DNA of 49,247 bases from Thermoanaerobacterium sp. PSU-2. Its GTDB lineage: Bacteria > Bacillota > Thermoanaerobacteria > Thermoanaerobacterales > Thermoanaerobacteraceae. Each line of letters starts with the position of its first letter. The first letter of the stretch is position 1. Both the position numbers and the translations under genes were made by a program. Shown here in pieces: positions 27,348-35,848 of this stretch. The stretch lies in the NCBI RefSeq assembly GCF_002102475.1, contig NZ_MSQD01000015.1:1-49247 (forward strand), read 5' to 3'. The notes beneath the pieces were generated by a model. It was given only the letters and a program-made list of their open reading frames with translations. It was not told the origin of the DNA and made no database searches.

Positions 27348-28058
27348 CTATGCTTTTTGTTGTTCTTTGGTTTTGATGCAATTTATCAGTATCGCCAGCG
27401 TCACCTTTACCATATAATAAATTGAGCGCCTAAAATTGATAGAAGAACGTCCGCCCAATCTCTCATACATCTCAACAGGTATCTCCATGATTTTAAATCC
27501 GCTTTTGCTAAGCCTTGCTACAACTTCGACTTCCGGATAATCCTGAGGATAGCTTTCGCTAAAGTACTTAATGACTTTCCTGTTAGCTGCTCTAAAGCCT
27601 GATGTAGTATCATATATGGCTTTTCCCGTCAAGGCTTTTAATAAAAGCGTGAAGAAATATGAACCTGTTCGCCTCAGATACGATCCTTTGTAATTAGTCT
27701 TTGAAACATACCTGGACCCTATCACAAGATCAGCCTTATCTTCTAATATGGGCTTTATAAGCTTATCTATGAATCTTGCATCGTGCTGCCCATCTGCGTC
27801 AATCTGTATTGCTATATCATAACCATACCTGTAAGCGTACTTATATCCTGTCTGCATACATCCACCGATCCCAAGGTTAAAAGGGAGATCTATGACTGTG
27901 ACACCATTGTTTTTAGCGATAAAGGACGTCTTATCGCTGGAACCGTCATTGACAACGAGTATATCTACATCTTTATTTACTCTCTTTATGTTATTGATGA
28001 CGCTATCGATGGTCTTCTCCTCGTTGTAAGCCGGAATGATGACAATGACATTTGGCAA
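27348..28058 (-). CDS. GT2 polyprenyl-phosphate sugar synthase (DPM1-like)
   Basis: About 236 residues of GT-A fold: VIIPAYNEEKTIDSVI, NDGSSDKTSFIA, IQIDADGQHDARFIDKL (DxD-type metal site) and DLVIGSRYV. It has no membrane helices beyond a C-terminal amphipathic part. It should transfer a nucleotide-activated sugar to undecaprenyl phosphate inside the cell. The start TTG at 28058 has GGGAG 8 nt upstream; TTG at 28067 is also open but would sit on the Shine-Dalgarno. First gene of the four-gene operon, with its own promoter. Confidence 0.88.
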   Translation of the reverse strand: MPNVIVIIPAYNEEKTIDSVINNIKRVNKDVDILVVNDGSSDKTSFIAKNNGVTVIDLPFNLGIGGCMQTGYKYAYRYGYDIAIQIDADGQHDARFIDKLIKPILEDKADLVIGSRYVSKTNYKGSYLRRTGSYFFTLLLKALTGKAIYDTTSGFRAANRKVIKYFSESYPQDYPEVEVVARLSKSGFKIMEIPVEMYERLGGRSSINFRRSIYYMVKVTLAILINCIKTKEQQKA

Positions 28059-28092
28059 TTTATTCAACTCCCATCACATTAATACACATTTC

Positions 28093-28122
28093 ATTATATC
28101 ATAAATTTATCACACAATTAAA
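28093..28122 (-). promoter_or_regulatory. Promoter of the GT2-DUF2304-EamA-GT39 operon
   Basis: Minus-strand TTTAAT (28117-28122), 18 bp, TATAAT (28093-28098) with an extended TG. Confidence 0.6.
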
Positions 28123-28152
28123 TTTTACCTTATTTTTACATGACAATCTGCG

Positions 28153-28560
28153 TTAGGCCTTCTTAAACACCCAAAGCTTGCTGCCTACAAAGTTTATCAT
28201 CATTGAAAACAATGTGGCAATCACCTTGGCAGAAATGACTCCTACAACCGGCTTTAGTGGATACAGGATAGAAAGAGATACCGCTAATGACACACCATTT
28301 ACAGCGATAAATTTGAATACTTCGTATCCATGCGGAGTTGATTTGTCGCCAAATGTCCAATACTTATTCATGATAAAGCTGTTTACAACACCACAGCTAT
28401 AAGATATCACCTGCGCCGCCATGTAGTACATCCCAAAAAACGTAAGAACGGTGAAAACCGAAAAATCCACCAAAGTATTTACTATGCCTACAAGATTAAA
28501 CTTTATAAACTGCAAAAACCCTGCTTTGCTATTATCTTGTTTCTCCTGTCTTTCCATCAT
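28153..28560 (-). CDS. GtrA-family membrane protein
   Basis: 135 residues with four helices and the GtrA pattern FIKFNLVGIVNTLVDFSVFT, SYSCGVVNSFIMNKYWTF and NFVGSKLWVF. GtrA proteins are thought to flip undecaprenyl-phosphate-glucose or to assist transfer. The start (ATG 28560) lies inside the 3' end of the preceding GT2 gene (29-bp overlap), indicating translational coupling. Confidence 0.9.
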   Translation of the reverse strand: MMERQEKQDNSKAGFLQFIKFNLVGIVNTLVDFSVFTVLTFFGMYYMAAQVISYSCGVVNSFIMNKYWTFGDKSTPHGYEVFKFIAVNGVSLAVSLSILYPLKPVVGVISAKVIATLFSMMINFVGSKLWVFKKA

Positions 28561-29497
28561 CAAAACCCACCTTTCTGGCTATGATGTACAATGGTCTATC
28601 CCTTACTTCATCGTATATCCTTCCGATGTACTCTCCGAATGCTCCTAAGACCGAAAAGTTTAAGCCGAATAAGATCATATTTACAGCTATGACTGTATTT
28701 TCTATCGATACATCAACGCCTGCGACTTTTAAGACAAGCTCTACAATCAAATACGCAAATCCTGTTACTAACAGAAAAATGCCCAAATTCAAAGGCAATT
28801 TAAGCGGTGCATACGAAAACGACGTAATACCGTCCATGGCCAGCTTAAGCATCTTTTTAAGTGTGTATTTCGTTTCACCTGCAAGCCTTGGATCTCTTAC
28901 GTATTCTACACCTATCTGCTTAAAACCTACCCAGCTTACAAGCCCTCTTATATACCTGTTTTTTTCTTTTATTGATGTCATAGAATTCATTACATCACAT
29001 ACTTTTCTATCTATCAAGCGAAAATCACCTGTATCAACAGGTATATCCACATTTGTAAGGCTTTTTAGCAATCTGTAGAAAACCCTTGCCGTAAAAAGTT
29101 TAAAGAATGACTCCCCTTTTCTCTCCGCCCTTTTGCCGTACACAACATCGTATCCTTCCTTCCACTTCTCGATCATCTTTAATATCACTTCAGGTGGATC
29201 TTGCAGGTCTGCGTCGATTACGATGATTGCATCGCCTTTGGCATTGTCCATGCCGGCTGTTATGGCTGTCTGATGCCCAAAATTTCTCGAAAAGCTTATA
29301 AGCTTCACATTTCTATCATTCATGCTTATCCCACTTAGAATCTCTGCTGACTTGTCATGGCTGCCGTCATCTACAAATATAAGCTCGTAAGTCTCATCAG
29401 TTGAGTCCATGACTTTTTTAAGCCGCCTGTACGATTCTTCAATAAGAAGTTCTTCGTTATACACAGGTATGACAACAGAATACTTTATATGAGACAT
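28532..29497 (-). CDS. GT2 bactoprenol glycosyltransferase (YkcC/GtrB-like)
   Basis: 321 residues from the ATG at 29497 (AAGAAGGGAT upstream). N-terminal GT-A domain: SVVIPVYNEELLIEESYRRL, VDDGSHDKSAEIL and VIDADLQDPPEVILKMIEKW. Then PVDTGDFRLIDRKV and two C-terminal membrane helices (~235-300), as in GtrB/YkcC. It makes a polyprenyl-phosphate hexose, handed to GtrA (next gene) and the GT39 enzyme (preceding gene). YkcB-YkcC in B. subtilis has the same arrangement. Confidence 0.92.
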   Translation of the reverse strand: MSHIKYSVVIPVYNEELLIEESYRRLKKVMDSTDETYELIFVDDGSHDKSAEILSGISMNDRNVKLISFSRNFGHQTAITAGMDNAKGDAIIVIDADLQDPPEVILKMIEKWKEGYDVVYGKRAERKGESFFKLFTARVFYRLLKSLTNVDIPVDTGDFRLIDRKVCDVMNSMTSIKEKNRYIRGLVSWVGFKQIGVEYVRDPRLAGETKYTLKKMLKLAMDGITSFSYAPLKLPLNLGIFLLVTGFAYLIVELVLKVAGVDVSIENTVIAVNMILFGLNFSVLGAFGEYIGRIYDEVRDRPLYIIARKVGFDDGKTGETR

Positions 29498-29539
29498 ATC
29501 TATCCCTTCTTTCAAAATATTTATGTCCAAGTGTCAATG

Positions 29540-31690
29540 TCAGTTGACATTGACACCTTTAAGATCATAGAGTTCTCCAAAATCTCTGCTAAATCCTCCG
29601 AAGCCAATGCCTCCTTGAGTAGAATTTGTGCTGCTCCACTGGCTTATAGGCACAAGTTTTCCATTTTCTCTTACCCAGTTCATTATCTCACTGTTGGAGC
29701 CTCTGTCCATTCCGCCTGTCATCACATACCTTACTTCGCCTTTTTTCACAAGCTCTTTAAACTGACTTAGGGTTAAAATATTGTCAGATCCTGAGAAGCC
29801 TCCTAATGCCATCACAGGTTCACCTGTCTTTATGATTATGCTATCAGCGCTTTGTGATGATGATACGACTAATAGATACTTTGCGCTGCCTTTGTTTTTC
29901 TCAAGGAAGCTTATAAGCTTAGAATCTGTGCTGCCATTTATATCTCCGCCACCGAAATCAAACCTATTTCTACCTGTCATAAGCTCTAATCCTGCAGATG
30001 GCATTGTACCGTTCATAGGATAAAATAGCGTCGTGGCTGACCAGATAGTAGGCGCTATCAAAAGCCCTATTACACCTACTGTAAGCATCGCCTTTTTGAC
30101 TTTAAATCCGCCATTCTTAGCAAAAGTCATCAATGACAAAACTACTGCCGATCCGATAGAAAGCACTGCAACAGACAACATGATGTACTTTGTAATGTTA
30201 GATGTATTGTAGTGGTAGTACAATATTAGAAGTTCGACTAAGCTGTCAGCCACAAATGATAAAGGCAAAAACCACGACTTTGTACCGCCATCTTGGTACA
30301 TCTCCCACATTGAAACGATGCTTATGCCTGTAAGTGCCGCTATAGGAGGTGCCATCATCGTCAAATAGTACGGATGGAACATGCCTGTTGTAAAGCTAAA
30401 GTATATAAACACAGGTACAAGCCATGAAATCCACAATATCAATGAAAGCTTCCTACCATCATCAAATGGCCTTTTAAGCCTTTTTCTTAAAATTTCTGCT
30501 AAAAATCCGAAGATGGCCATGGGGAAAAGCCATATTATCTGATCAGACAAACTGTTGTTTGAAAAAAGCCTCAATATGCTGGCTTTTTCATCTCCGCCGA
30601 ACATACCGCCCATTCCGCCTCTATTGCCATTTGGCCTTCCAAAATTGCCGCCTGCGAAATTTGGATTTGCACCATTTTGCCCATTAAACCTTGGAAAATT
30701 GCCTTGGTTTGCAGGTGGTGTGTTTTGAGCGCTATTTGAGCTACTGCCATTCTTAGTAGCGCTTGACACCGTATCTACTGACGTCCTTGATGTACCTTGA
30801 TTAAATTGACCGTTGAAATTGCCAAAATATCTTCGGAATTCTCCGCCATTGAAGTTTCCTATACGGCCGCCGCCAAATCCACCGCCGAAACCTGTGTTTC
30901 TGCCAAGCCCAAGCCTTTCAAGCCCATTGTGGCCTATAATAAGCTCTAATTCTGAATTGTCTGTGCTGCTGCCTACATAAGGTCTCATGCTTTGAGGAGT
31001 CATGTCAACAATGATTGCCCACGAAAGGGATACAATAAGTAACACAACGGTAGCCAATGACAGATAGCCGATCCTTTTCTTAACGCTTATCTTCGATGCT
31101 AAGATGTACGTTATATACACTGCTGGAATTATCATGTATGCTTCCAGCATCTTTACATTAAAGCCAACGCCTACTAAAAATAAACTTAACAGCAAATACT
31201 TAAGTTTACCTGTATCTAAAGCTTTCATAAAGGCCAAAACTGCAAACAAAAGAGTCATAAGCAACATATTGTCTATCGTGTTGTTTCTGCTGTCTGCCAC
31301 AAATACAGGTGTTGTGGCTAAAACCAATGCTGATATAAGCCCCGCTGTCTTGCCAAAATACCTTTTAACGAGGACGTATATTAAGGCTACTGACACGACG
31401 CCTGCTATGGCCTGCGGCAGCAATATGCTTATGCCGCTAAAGTCAAATATCTTGGCAAAAATGGTCTGTATCCAAAATCCCAATGGTGGTTTGTCTATCG
31501 TGACAAACCCAGCCGGATCATATGAAACAAAGAAAAAGTTCTTAAGGCTCATGCTCATGCTTTTTACACCTGCAGCGTAATACTGGTTTGCGTATCCTTC
31601 AATGCTTAAATTGGTAAAATTCAATATTGCTGATAATAGTAAGATTAAATACAAGCCGATATTGTCTTTATTAAACTTCAATCTTTTCAT
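29540..31690 (-). CDS. YkcB-like GT39 glycosyltransferase with Gly/Asn-rich insert
   Basis: 716 residues. The N-terminal GT39/PMT_2 part has VTIDKPPLGFWIQTIFAK (acidic catalytic motif) and many membrane helices. A ~130-residue extracytoplasmic insert (about 265-375) is rich in Gly, Asn, Phe and Gln (GFGGGFGGG, FGNFNGQFNQG, GGMGGMFGG). More helices follow, then a soluble C-terminal domain (FLEKNKGSAKYLLVVSSSQS, ALGGFSGSDNILT) as in YkcB. It transfers a sugar from the lipid carrier to a surface acceptor. It heads the GT39-GT2-GtrA operon, under the promoter at 31956-32010 with a palindromic element in between. Confidence 0.9.
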   Translation of the reverse strand: MKRLKFNKDNIGLYLILLLSAILNFTNLSIEGYANQYYAAGVKSMSMSLKNFFFVSYDPAGFVTIDKPPLGFWIQTIFAKIFDFSGISILLPQAIAGVVSVALIYVLVKRYFGKTAGLISALVLATTPVFVADSRNNTIDNMLLMTLLFAVLAFMKALDTGKLKYLLLSLFLVGVGFNVKMLEAYMIIPAVYITYILASKISVKKRIGYLSLATVVLLIVSLSWAIIVDMTPQSMRPYVGSSTDNSELELIIGHNGLERLGLGRNTGFGGGFGGGRIGNFNGGEFRRYFGNFNGQFNQGTSRTSVDTVSSATKNGSSSNSAQNTPPANQGNFPRFNGQNGANPNFAGGNFGRPNGNRGGMGGMFGGDEKASILRLFSNNSLSDQIIWLFPMAIFGFLAEILRKRLKRPFDDGRKLSLILWISWLVPVFIYFSFTTGMFHPYYLTMMAPPIAALTGISIVSMWEMYQDGGTKSWFLPLSFVADSLVELLILYYHYNTSNITKYIMLSVAVLSIGSAVVLSLMTFAKNGGFKVKKAMLTVGVIGLLIAPTIWSATTLFYPMNGTMPSAGLELMTGRNRFDFGGGDINGSTDSKLISFLEKNKGSAKYLLVVSSSQSADSIIIKTGEPVMALGGFSGSDNILTLSQFKELVKKGEVRYVMTGGMDRGSNSEIMNWVRENGKLVPISQWSSTNSTQGGIGFGGFSRDFGELYDLKGVNVN

Positions 31691-31716
31691 TGTTCATCCT
31701 CCAATCTATTAACCAA

Positions 31717-31902
31717 TTGTAATAATTTTATCGCTCATATAAGCTTCGTGTTCTATGTATCTTCGATTCACTTCCCTCGTTTTGCTAACGCCGTCTATGC
31801 GTTGTGACGGCTTTCGCTAACGCTCATACGCAAAACTTCGCTACGTTCATCGGATACATTAACGAACACTCCGCAATATATTCGCTCATAAAATTATTAC
31901 AA
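31717..31902. repeat. 186-bp palindromic (MITE-like) element
   Basis: 15-bp perfect terminal inverted repeats (TTGTAATAATTTTAT at 31717, ATAAAATTATTACAA ending at 31902) enclose further palindromes, including GCCGTC/GACGGC and GCTAACGC repeats around 31788-31830. No ORF and no resemblance to the flanking genes. GC content is locally higher. The structure is that of a non-autonomous inverted-repeat element; a transposase partner is not in the window. Confidence 0.65.
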
Positions 31903-31955
31903 ATTAAGTACTTGCTTGAATTCTATCGTTCATATAGGCTTATTCCATATATCTC

Positions 31956-32010
31956 AATATAACCTCAGAATGTCTTATAAGTTTCAAATAGTTGTGTGAA
32001 TTTCGTGTGA
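31956..32010 (-). promoter_or_regulatory. Predicted response-regulator-dependent promoter of the YkcB-like gene (box D)
   Basis: Minus-strand TCACA boxes (TGTGA at 32006 and 31995 on plus) at 11-bp period, then 33 bp to TATATT (31956-31961). The boxes lie in the last codons of the upstream glycosyltransferase. The start codon is ~300 bp away because the 186-bp element lies between; without it the distance would be about 120 bp, closer to the other sites. Confidence 0.6.
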
Positions 32011-33591
32011 TTCCATACCCAAATCAGCAATGTAAATCTTATTTAATACAGCCACATCATAAGATACTTTTACAAGATAGACGGCAATTACCACATTTGC
32101 CAATGAAACCATCATAGGTATAAACCCAAAAGAATTTCTCAAACCTCCAAACAGGACGTAATACATGTTTAAAAAGCTTGTTACGCTGAAACCGATAAAG
32201 AGCCCAAATAGCCTCATGTCTTTCACATACAAAAATGCCAATATTGCTAATGCTGCAGCAGGGAATAAGTATCTTTCATGCATCCCTGTTGAAAATGTAA
32301 ATACTAAAGCGATCTGCAAAAGCGCTGCAAGGTATGCAAAGTTGCTGTTTTTCCCTTTGATGTATATAAACCAAGAGAACAATGTAGTCAAAACTATGAA
32401 TATAAACCCCCATGTGCTGTAGCTAAATACAAACAATCTTGTGCCAGAATTCACGTAGTTTGCTCCCAGCAATCCATAGAAATTGAAGCCATTTACAGAT
32501 ACGTAAGGATACTCTGAAATAGTCTTTTCATATAGCTTAAATATCCACAAGGGATCTTGACCTATGGCAAACGGAACTAATACTATAACTGCCGTAACCA
32601 ATGACGCCACAAGAGCCTTTAAGAAATTTTTCAGACTTCTCTCATTTACGATCTCGAAAAACAAGACCGGCGCAAATATGATTCCCTGCGGCTTCATAAG
32701 CACTGCTGCTGTAAAAAACACCGATGAAAGCCACAGATTTTTCTCTGACAAAAAGTACACCGCCATTATCACAAGCATCGTGAAAAACGAATCAACCTGT
32801 CCCCAAGCAGACGAATTTATGAATACGGCTGGATTGAAGATGTACAAAGCCGACATAAACGCACTTATGTTTTTTGCAAAATGCTTATTTGCTATTTTGT
32901 ATATGATGTAAGATGATGCAATATCAGCTAAAATCGATGGAAGCTTCAATAGCACGTTGTAGTAATGCGATAGATTTCCAATTGAGGCTATCTTGCCTAC
33001 TAAGTAAAGCACGTAGATGTAAAGTGGTGGATAATCACAGCTTGGAGTATTTTTGTAGAAGTTTAAAATGTCCTGCGATGCAGACTGTGCCCAGCTTCTA
33101 AAAAGCCCTATATCTCCTGAAAAACCTTCAATAGTTGCAGCTATGTAAAGCCGCATAAAAAATCCTATCAAAAATAGTGAAGCAATTATAAATGCGTCAC
33201 TTTGGAAGTCAAGCTTAAACTTTTTATTCTTCAAAGCATAGTAGCTTAAAATAAACAGCAAAAAGACGATCGCCGCGTATGCCATTATATACACGCCGTA
33301 CTTTGATGATGTTCCCCTAAATCCCCCAAAATCTCCTCTGCTATGAGGCATCTGCCATTGGGATTGACCATTTTGTCCATTCCCTTGAGAAAAGTTGCCT
33401 CTTTGCCAAACACCTTGATTTGTGTTTCCACTTTCCCAACTTCTATTTGTGCTGCCTTGTGTGAAATTATGCTGAAAATTTCCCCTAAACCCCTCTGTGC
33501 TTCCACTGTAGTGGTACAGTGAATATACACTTAAAATTATTGACAAGACCAAGACAAATGCCAAGCTGTACTTTGCCACATTTTTACCCAT
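31984..33591 (-). CDS. Gpi18-like membrane mannosyltransferase with Asn/Gln/Gly-rich loop
   Basis: 535 residues from the ATG at 33591 (AAAGGAGA upstream); a longer reading frame is open but has no ribosome-binding site. TM1 at 7-24; then an extracytoplasmic low-complexity segment (~28-95: GNFQHNFTQGSTNRSWESG, QGNGQNGQSQWQMPHSRG); then about ten helices. Motifs of the Gpi18/COG5542 group: GFSGDIGLFRSWAQ with its acidic residue, SAWGQVDSFFTMLVI and TGMHERYLFPAAAL. It uses a polyprenyl-linked sugar to glycosylate surface molecules. Monocistronic under box C; its 3' end carries the boxes of the next gene. Confidence 0.88.
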   Translation of the reverse strand: MGKNVAKYSLAFVLVLSIILSVYSLYHYSGSTEGFRGNFQHNFTQGSTNRSWESGNTNQGVWQRGNFSQGNGQNGQSQWQMPHSRGDFGGFRGTSSKYGVYIMAYAAIVFLLFILSYYALKNKKFKLDFQSDAFIIASLFLIGFFMRLYIAATIEGFSGDIGLFRSWAQSASQDILNFYKNTPSCDYPPLYIYVLYLVGKIASIGNLSHYYNVLLKLPSILADIASSYIIYKIANKHFAKNISAFMSALYIFNPAVFINSSAWGQVDSFFTMLVIMAVYFLSEKNLWLSSVFFTAAVLMKPQGIIFAPVLFFEIVNERSLKNFLKALVASLVTAVIVLVPFAIGQDPLWIFKLYEKTISEYPYVSVNGFNFYGLLGANYVNSGTRLFVFSYSTWGFIFIVLTTLFSWFIYIKGKNSNFAYLAALLQIALVFTFSTGMHERYLFPAAALAILAFLYVKDMRLFGLFIGFSVTSFLNMYYVLFGGLRNSFGFIPMMVSLANVVIAVYLVKVSYDVAVLNKIYIADLGMESHEIHTTI

Positions 33592-33628
33592 CGCCTTATC
33601 TCCTTTTCTTTTATTCTGCCTATAAGAA

Positions 33629-33683
33629 ATTATAAGACTTAAATGTTGCAAAAAAATTAAAAAAATGTGTGATTTCTGTGTGA
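33629..33683 (-). promoter_or_regulatory. Predicted response-regulator-dependent promoter of the Gpi18-like gene (box C)
   Basis: Minus-strand TCACA boxes (TGTGA at 33679 and 33668 on plus), 11-bp period, then exactly 33 bp to TATAAT (33629-33634). Transcription would start near 33622, 31 nt before the ATG. Confidence 0.7.
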
Positions 33684-33741
33684 AAAAAGCAACCAGCATA
33701 CGCTGATTGCTTTTCTTCACAAAAATCACACCTTACATTTA

Positions 33742-33851
33742 ATTCTGAAAGATATCCTTCAATTCAATTTCCAATAATTCAAAAATCCTGACCTTTATTC
33801 TGAAAGATATCCTTCAATTCAATTTCCAATAATTCAAAAATCCTGACCTTT
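33742..33851. repeat. 55-bp perfect tandem duplication at the end of the Uma2 gene
   Basis: The 55-bp unit at 33742-33796 is repeated at 33797-33851. The first copy retains the old stop codon context, the second is now coding. Confidence 0.95.
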
Positions 33852-34375
33852 ATATTGTCTTCTTCTGAATATACTTCAGGTCTTTGGTATTTGCCATCCT
33901 CACCTAAATAGTAAGAAAGTACAGTTTTTTCATCAGGAAATACGATCCAATACTCTTTTACTCCTGCTTTTTCGTACAAATAGAATTTTTCCTTTAAGTC
34001 TCTCTTTAATGTTGAAGGAGAAACTACCTCTATAATCATATCTGGGCTTCCTTTACAGCCTTTATCATCCAGCTTACTTGGATCACACACTATCACTATG
34101 TCAGGCTGAACTAAATTTGTCACATCATCATCACTGACATTTTCAGCAAACAATCTTACATCAAATGGTGCGCTGTAAACTTCACAAGTTTTTCCTTTTA
34201 GATAATTATGGATAGAGGCAAATAATTCTCCTACAACTTTCTGATGTTTCCGCGTCGGTGATGAACTCATATTATACGGAACTCCATCTATAAGCTCCCA
34301 TCTCTCATCATTAGCCCAGCTCAAATAATCTTTGTATGTGTATTTTATATGTTCATCTTTATCTGCAACTGCCAT
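33779..34375 (-). CDS. Uma2 family (DUF820) putative endonuclease
   Basis: 198 residues from the ATG at 34375 (GAGGTG upstream). PD-(D/E)XK-like fold: YTYKDYLSWANDERWELIDG, VQPDIVIVCDPSKLDD, GSPDMIIEVVSPSTLKRDLK and EYWIVFPDEKTVLSY. The Asp, Glu and Lys positions match the family. Its role is unknown; Uma2 genes are often mobile. The 55-bp tandem duplication adds five residues (KGQDF) after the former end ...KDIFQN. Confidence 0.88.
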   Translation of the reverse strand: MAVADKDEHIKYTYKDYLSWANDERWELIDGVPYNMSSSPTRKHQKVVGELFASIHNYLKGKTCEVYSAPFDVRLFAENVSDDDVTNLVQPDIVIVCDPSKLDDKGCKGSPDMIIEVVSPSTLKRDLKEKFYLYEKAGVKEYWIVFPDEKTVLSYYLGEDGKYQRPEVYSEEDNIKVRIFELLEIELKDIFQNKGQDF

Positions 34376-34456
34376 ATTTTTCACCTCTTTTAATAACAAA
34401 ACTGCCCACATCCTTTTATAATAATTATACCACTAATTGTAAATTTAAAACTATTC

Positions 34457-35848
34457 TTAATTATGGCTATAGTTTAAGGGATATTTTATTATGAAGCTTA
34501 CGCCTTTTTCCCTATTTACAGCTTTTATATCGCCATTGTAAAAGTCTACGATTTTCTTCGTTATGGCAAGTCCTAAACCGAAATTTCCCGTCTTGTCCTT
34601 GTACATTCTGTCAAATATATGGCTTATGTGCCTCTCATCGATCTTTGGCCCGTCATTGTATATGTCAAGATAAGCATACTGGCCTTCTTTTTTAAGCGTC
34701 ACTTTTATCACTTCATTGGCATACCTTAAGGCATTATCAAGAATGTTTTCTATGCTGACTTCTATCTTGTCCCTATCACCCTTTATTATCACCTCATCTA
34801 AGCTTAAGTCCCATTCAATACTGCTTTTTATGATTTCAAACCTGCTTATTATGTTATTTACAAGATCCTTTAAATTTATATAGTCAGTTTTGGTGTCATT
34901 CTCCAGCACATAGTCGAGTGTATTCAGATAAAGCATCTGGTTTATTTTCTTTTGAAGCCTTATGGCTTCGTCCTTAATTATGGTTGCAGTCTTTTCCAAT
35001 GAATCGATATACACACCGTCTATTATGGCATCTGCATGGCTCATTATCACCATTACAGGTGTCTTTAGATCGTGCGATATGCTTTGCAAAAATAGCTTTT
35101 CTTCCTCGTCTGCCCTTTTTAGCTCTTTCTGCATCATATTCATGGAATTTGCCAGCATACCTATCTCATCTTCTCTGTCTAAATTTATAGGCTCCTTCCA
35201 GTCTTTATGAGCTATCCTCATGGTATACTCCTCAAGCTTTTTAAGTGGCTTTGAGATGTATCCTGCTATGATTATAGACGTAAAAAATCCAATGATGATG
35301 AATATTATCCCTATAGCAATGACCAGATAAAGAATAGTATTGTCAACGATATTTGGCACGTACGACACAAGATAAGCTTTATTAGACGAATCGTAATTTA
35401 CAGTGCTTATGATGAAGAAATATTCCATATTGTTGTAGACTTCTCTATAAAGCTTTTCATTCATGTTTCCGCCTTTTATAAAGCTGGACATCCAAAGTTT
35501 AACACCAAGTGAATCAAAGGATGGAGTATGAACGTCTGGTGGAGGCTCTCTGTGATTTATGTCTATAATCAAAGGTCTATTTGCAGTATCAAAATCAACA
35601 ATGAAATTGTCTCCTCCTCTTAGATTTCTTAATCTGGAAAAATTGTTGTAGTTGCCACTGAAATTATTATTATTTTTAAGAAGCATCTCATGGGAAACTT
35701 TTAAATCCTGTATCTTGTTGTTTTCTTCTACTCTCCTGTATGCAAAGATATAAAGCATAGACAGGCTGCAGACTATGATAAGTATGACAGCGGTAAATGT
35801 CATCCATATTCGCATCGCAAGTGAACGAAATCTAAATATCTTCTTCAT
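34457..35848 (-). CDS. Sensor histidine kinase of the envelope two-component system
   Basis: 463 residues: TM1 (~13-33), extracellular sensor (34-165), TM2 (~168-195), HAMP, HisKA with SISHDLKTPVMVIMSH (His about 256) and HATPase with NILDNALRYA, NDGPKIDE and FGLGLAITKKIV. The sensor domain contains an Asn/Phe-rich stretch (NNNNFSGNYNNFSRLRN) like the loops of the two glycosyltransferases in the predicted regulon. It overlaps the regulator gene by 4 bp. It should phosphorylate the regulator on a cell-surface signal; the signal is unknown. Confidence 0.95.
   Translation of the reverse strand: MKKIFRFRSLAMRIWMTFTAVILIIVCSLSMLYIFAYRRVEENNKIQDLKVSHEMLLKNNNNFSGNYNNFSRLRNLRGGDNFIVDFDTANRPLIIDINHREPPPDVHTPSFDSLGVKLWMSSFIKGGNMNEKLYREVYNNMEYFFIISTVNYDSSNKAYLVSYVPNIVDNTILYLVIAIGIIFIIIGFFTSIIIAGYISKPLKKLEEYTMRIAHKDWKEPINLDREDEIGMLANSMNMMQKELKRADEEEKLFLQSISHDLKTPVMVIMSHADAIIDGVYIDSLEKTATIIKDEAIRLQKKINQMLYLNTLDYVLENDTKTDYINLKDLVNNIISRFEIIKSSIEWDLSLDEVIIKGDRDKIEVSIENILDNALRYANEVIKVTLKKEGQYAYLDIYNDGPKIDERHISHIFDRMYKDKTGNFGLGLAITKKIVDFYNGDIKAVNREKGVSFIIKYPLNYSHN

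Noticed and set aside
33591-33729. 46-residue N-terminal extension of the Gpi18-like protein
   Set aside because: The extension would be read across the predicted promoter and boxes; the ATG at 33591 has a good ribosome-binding site and begins a signal-anchor.
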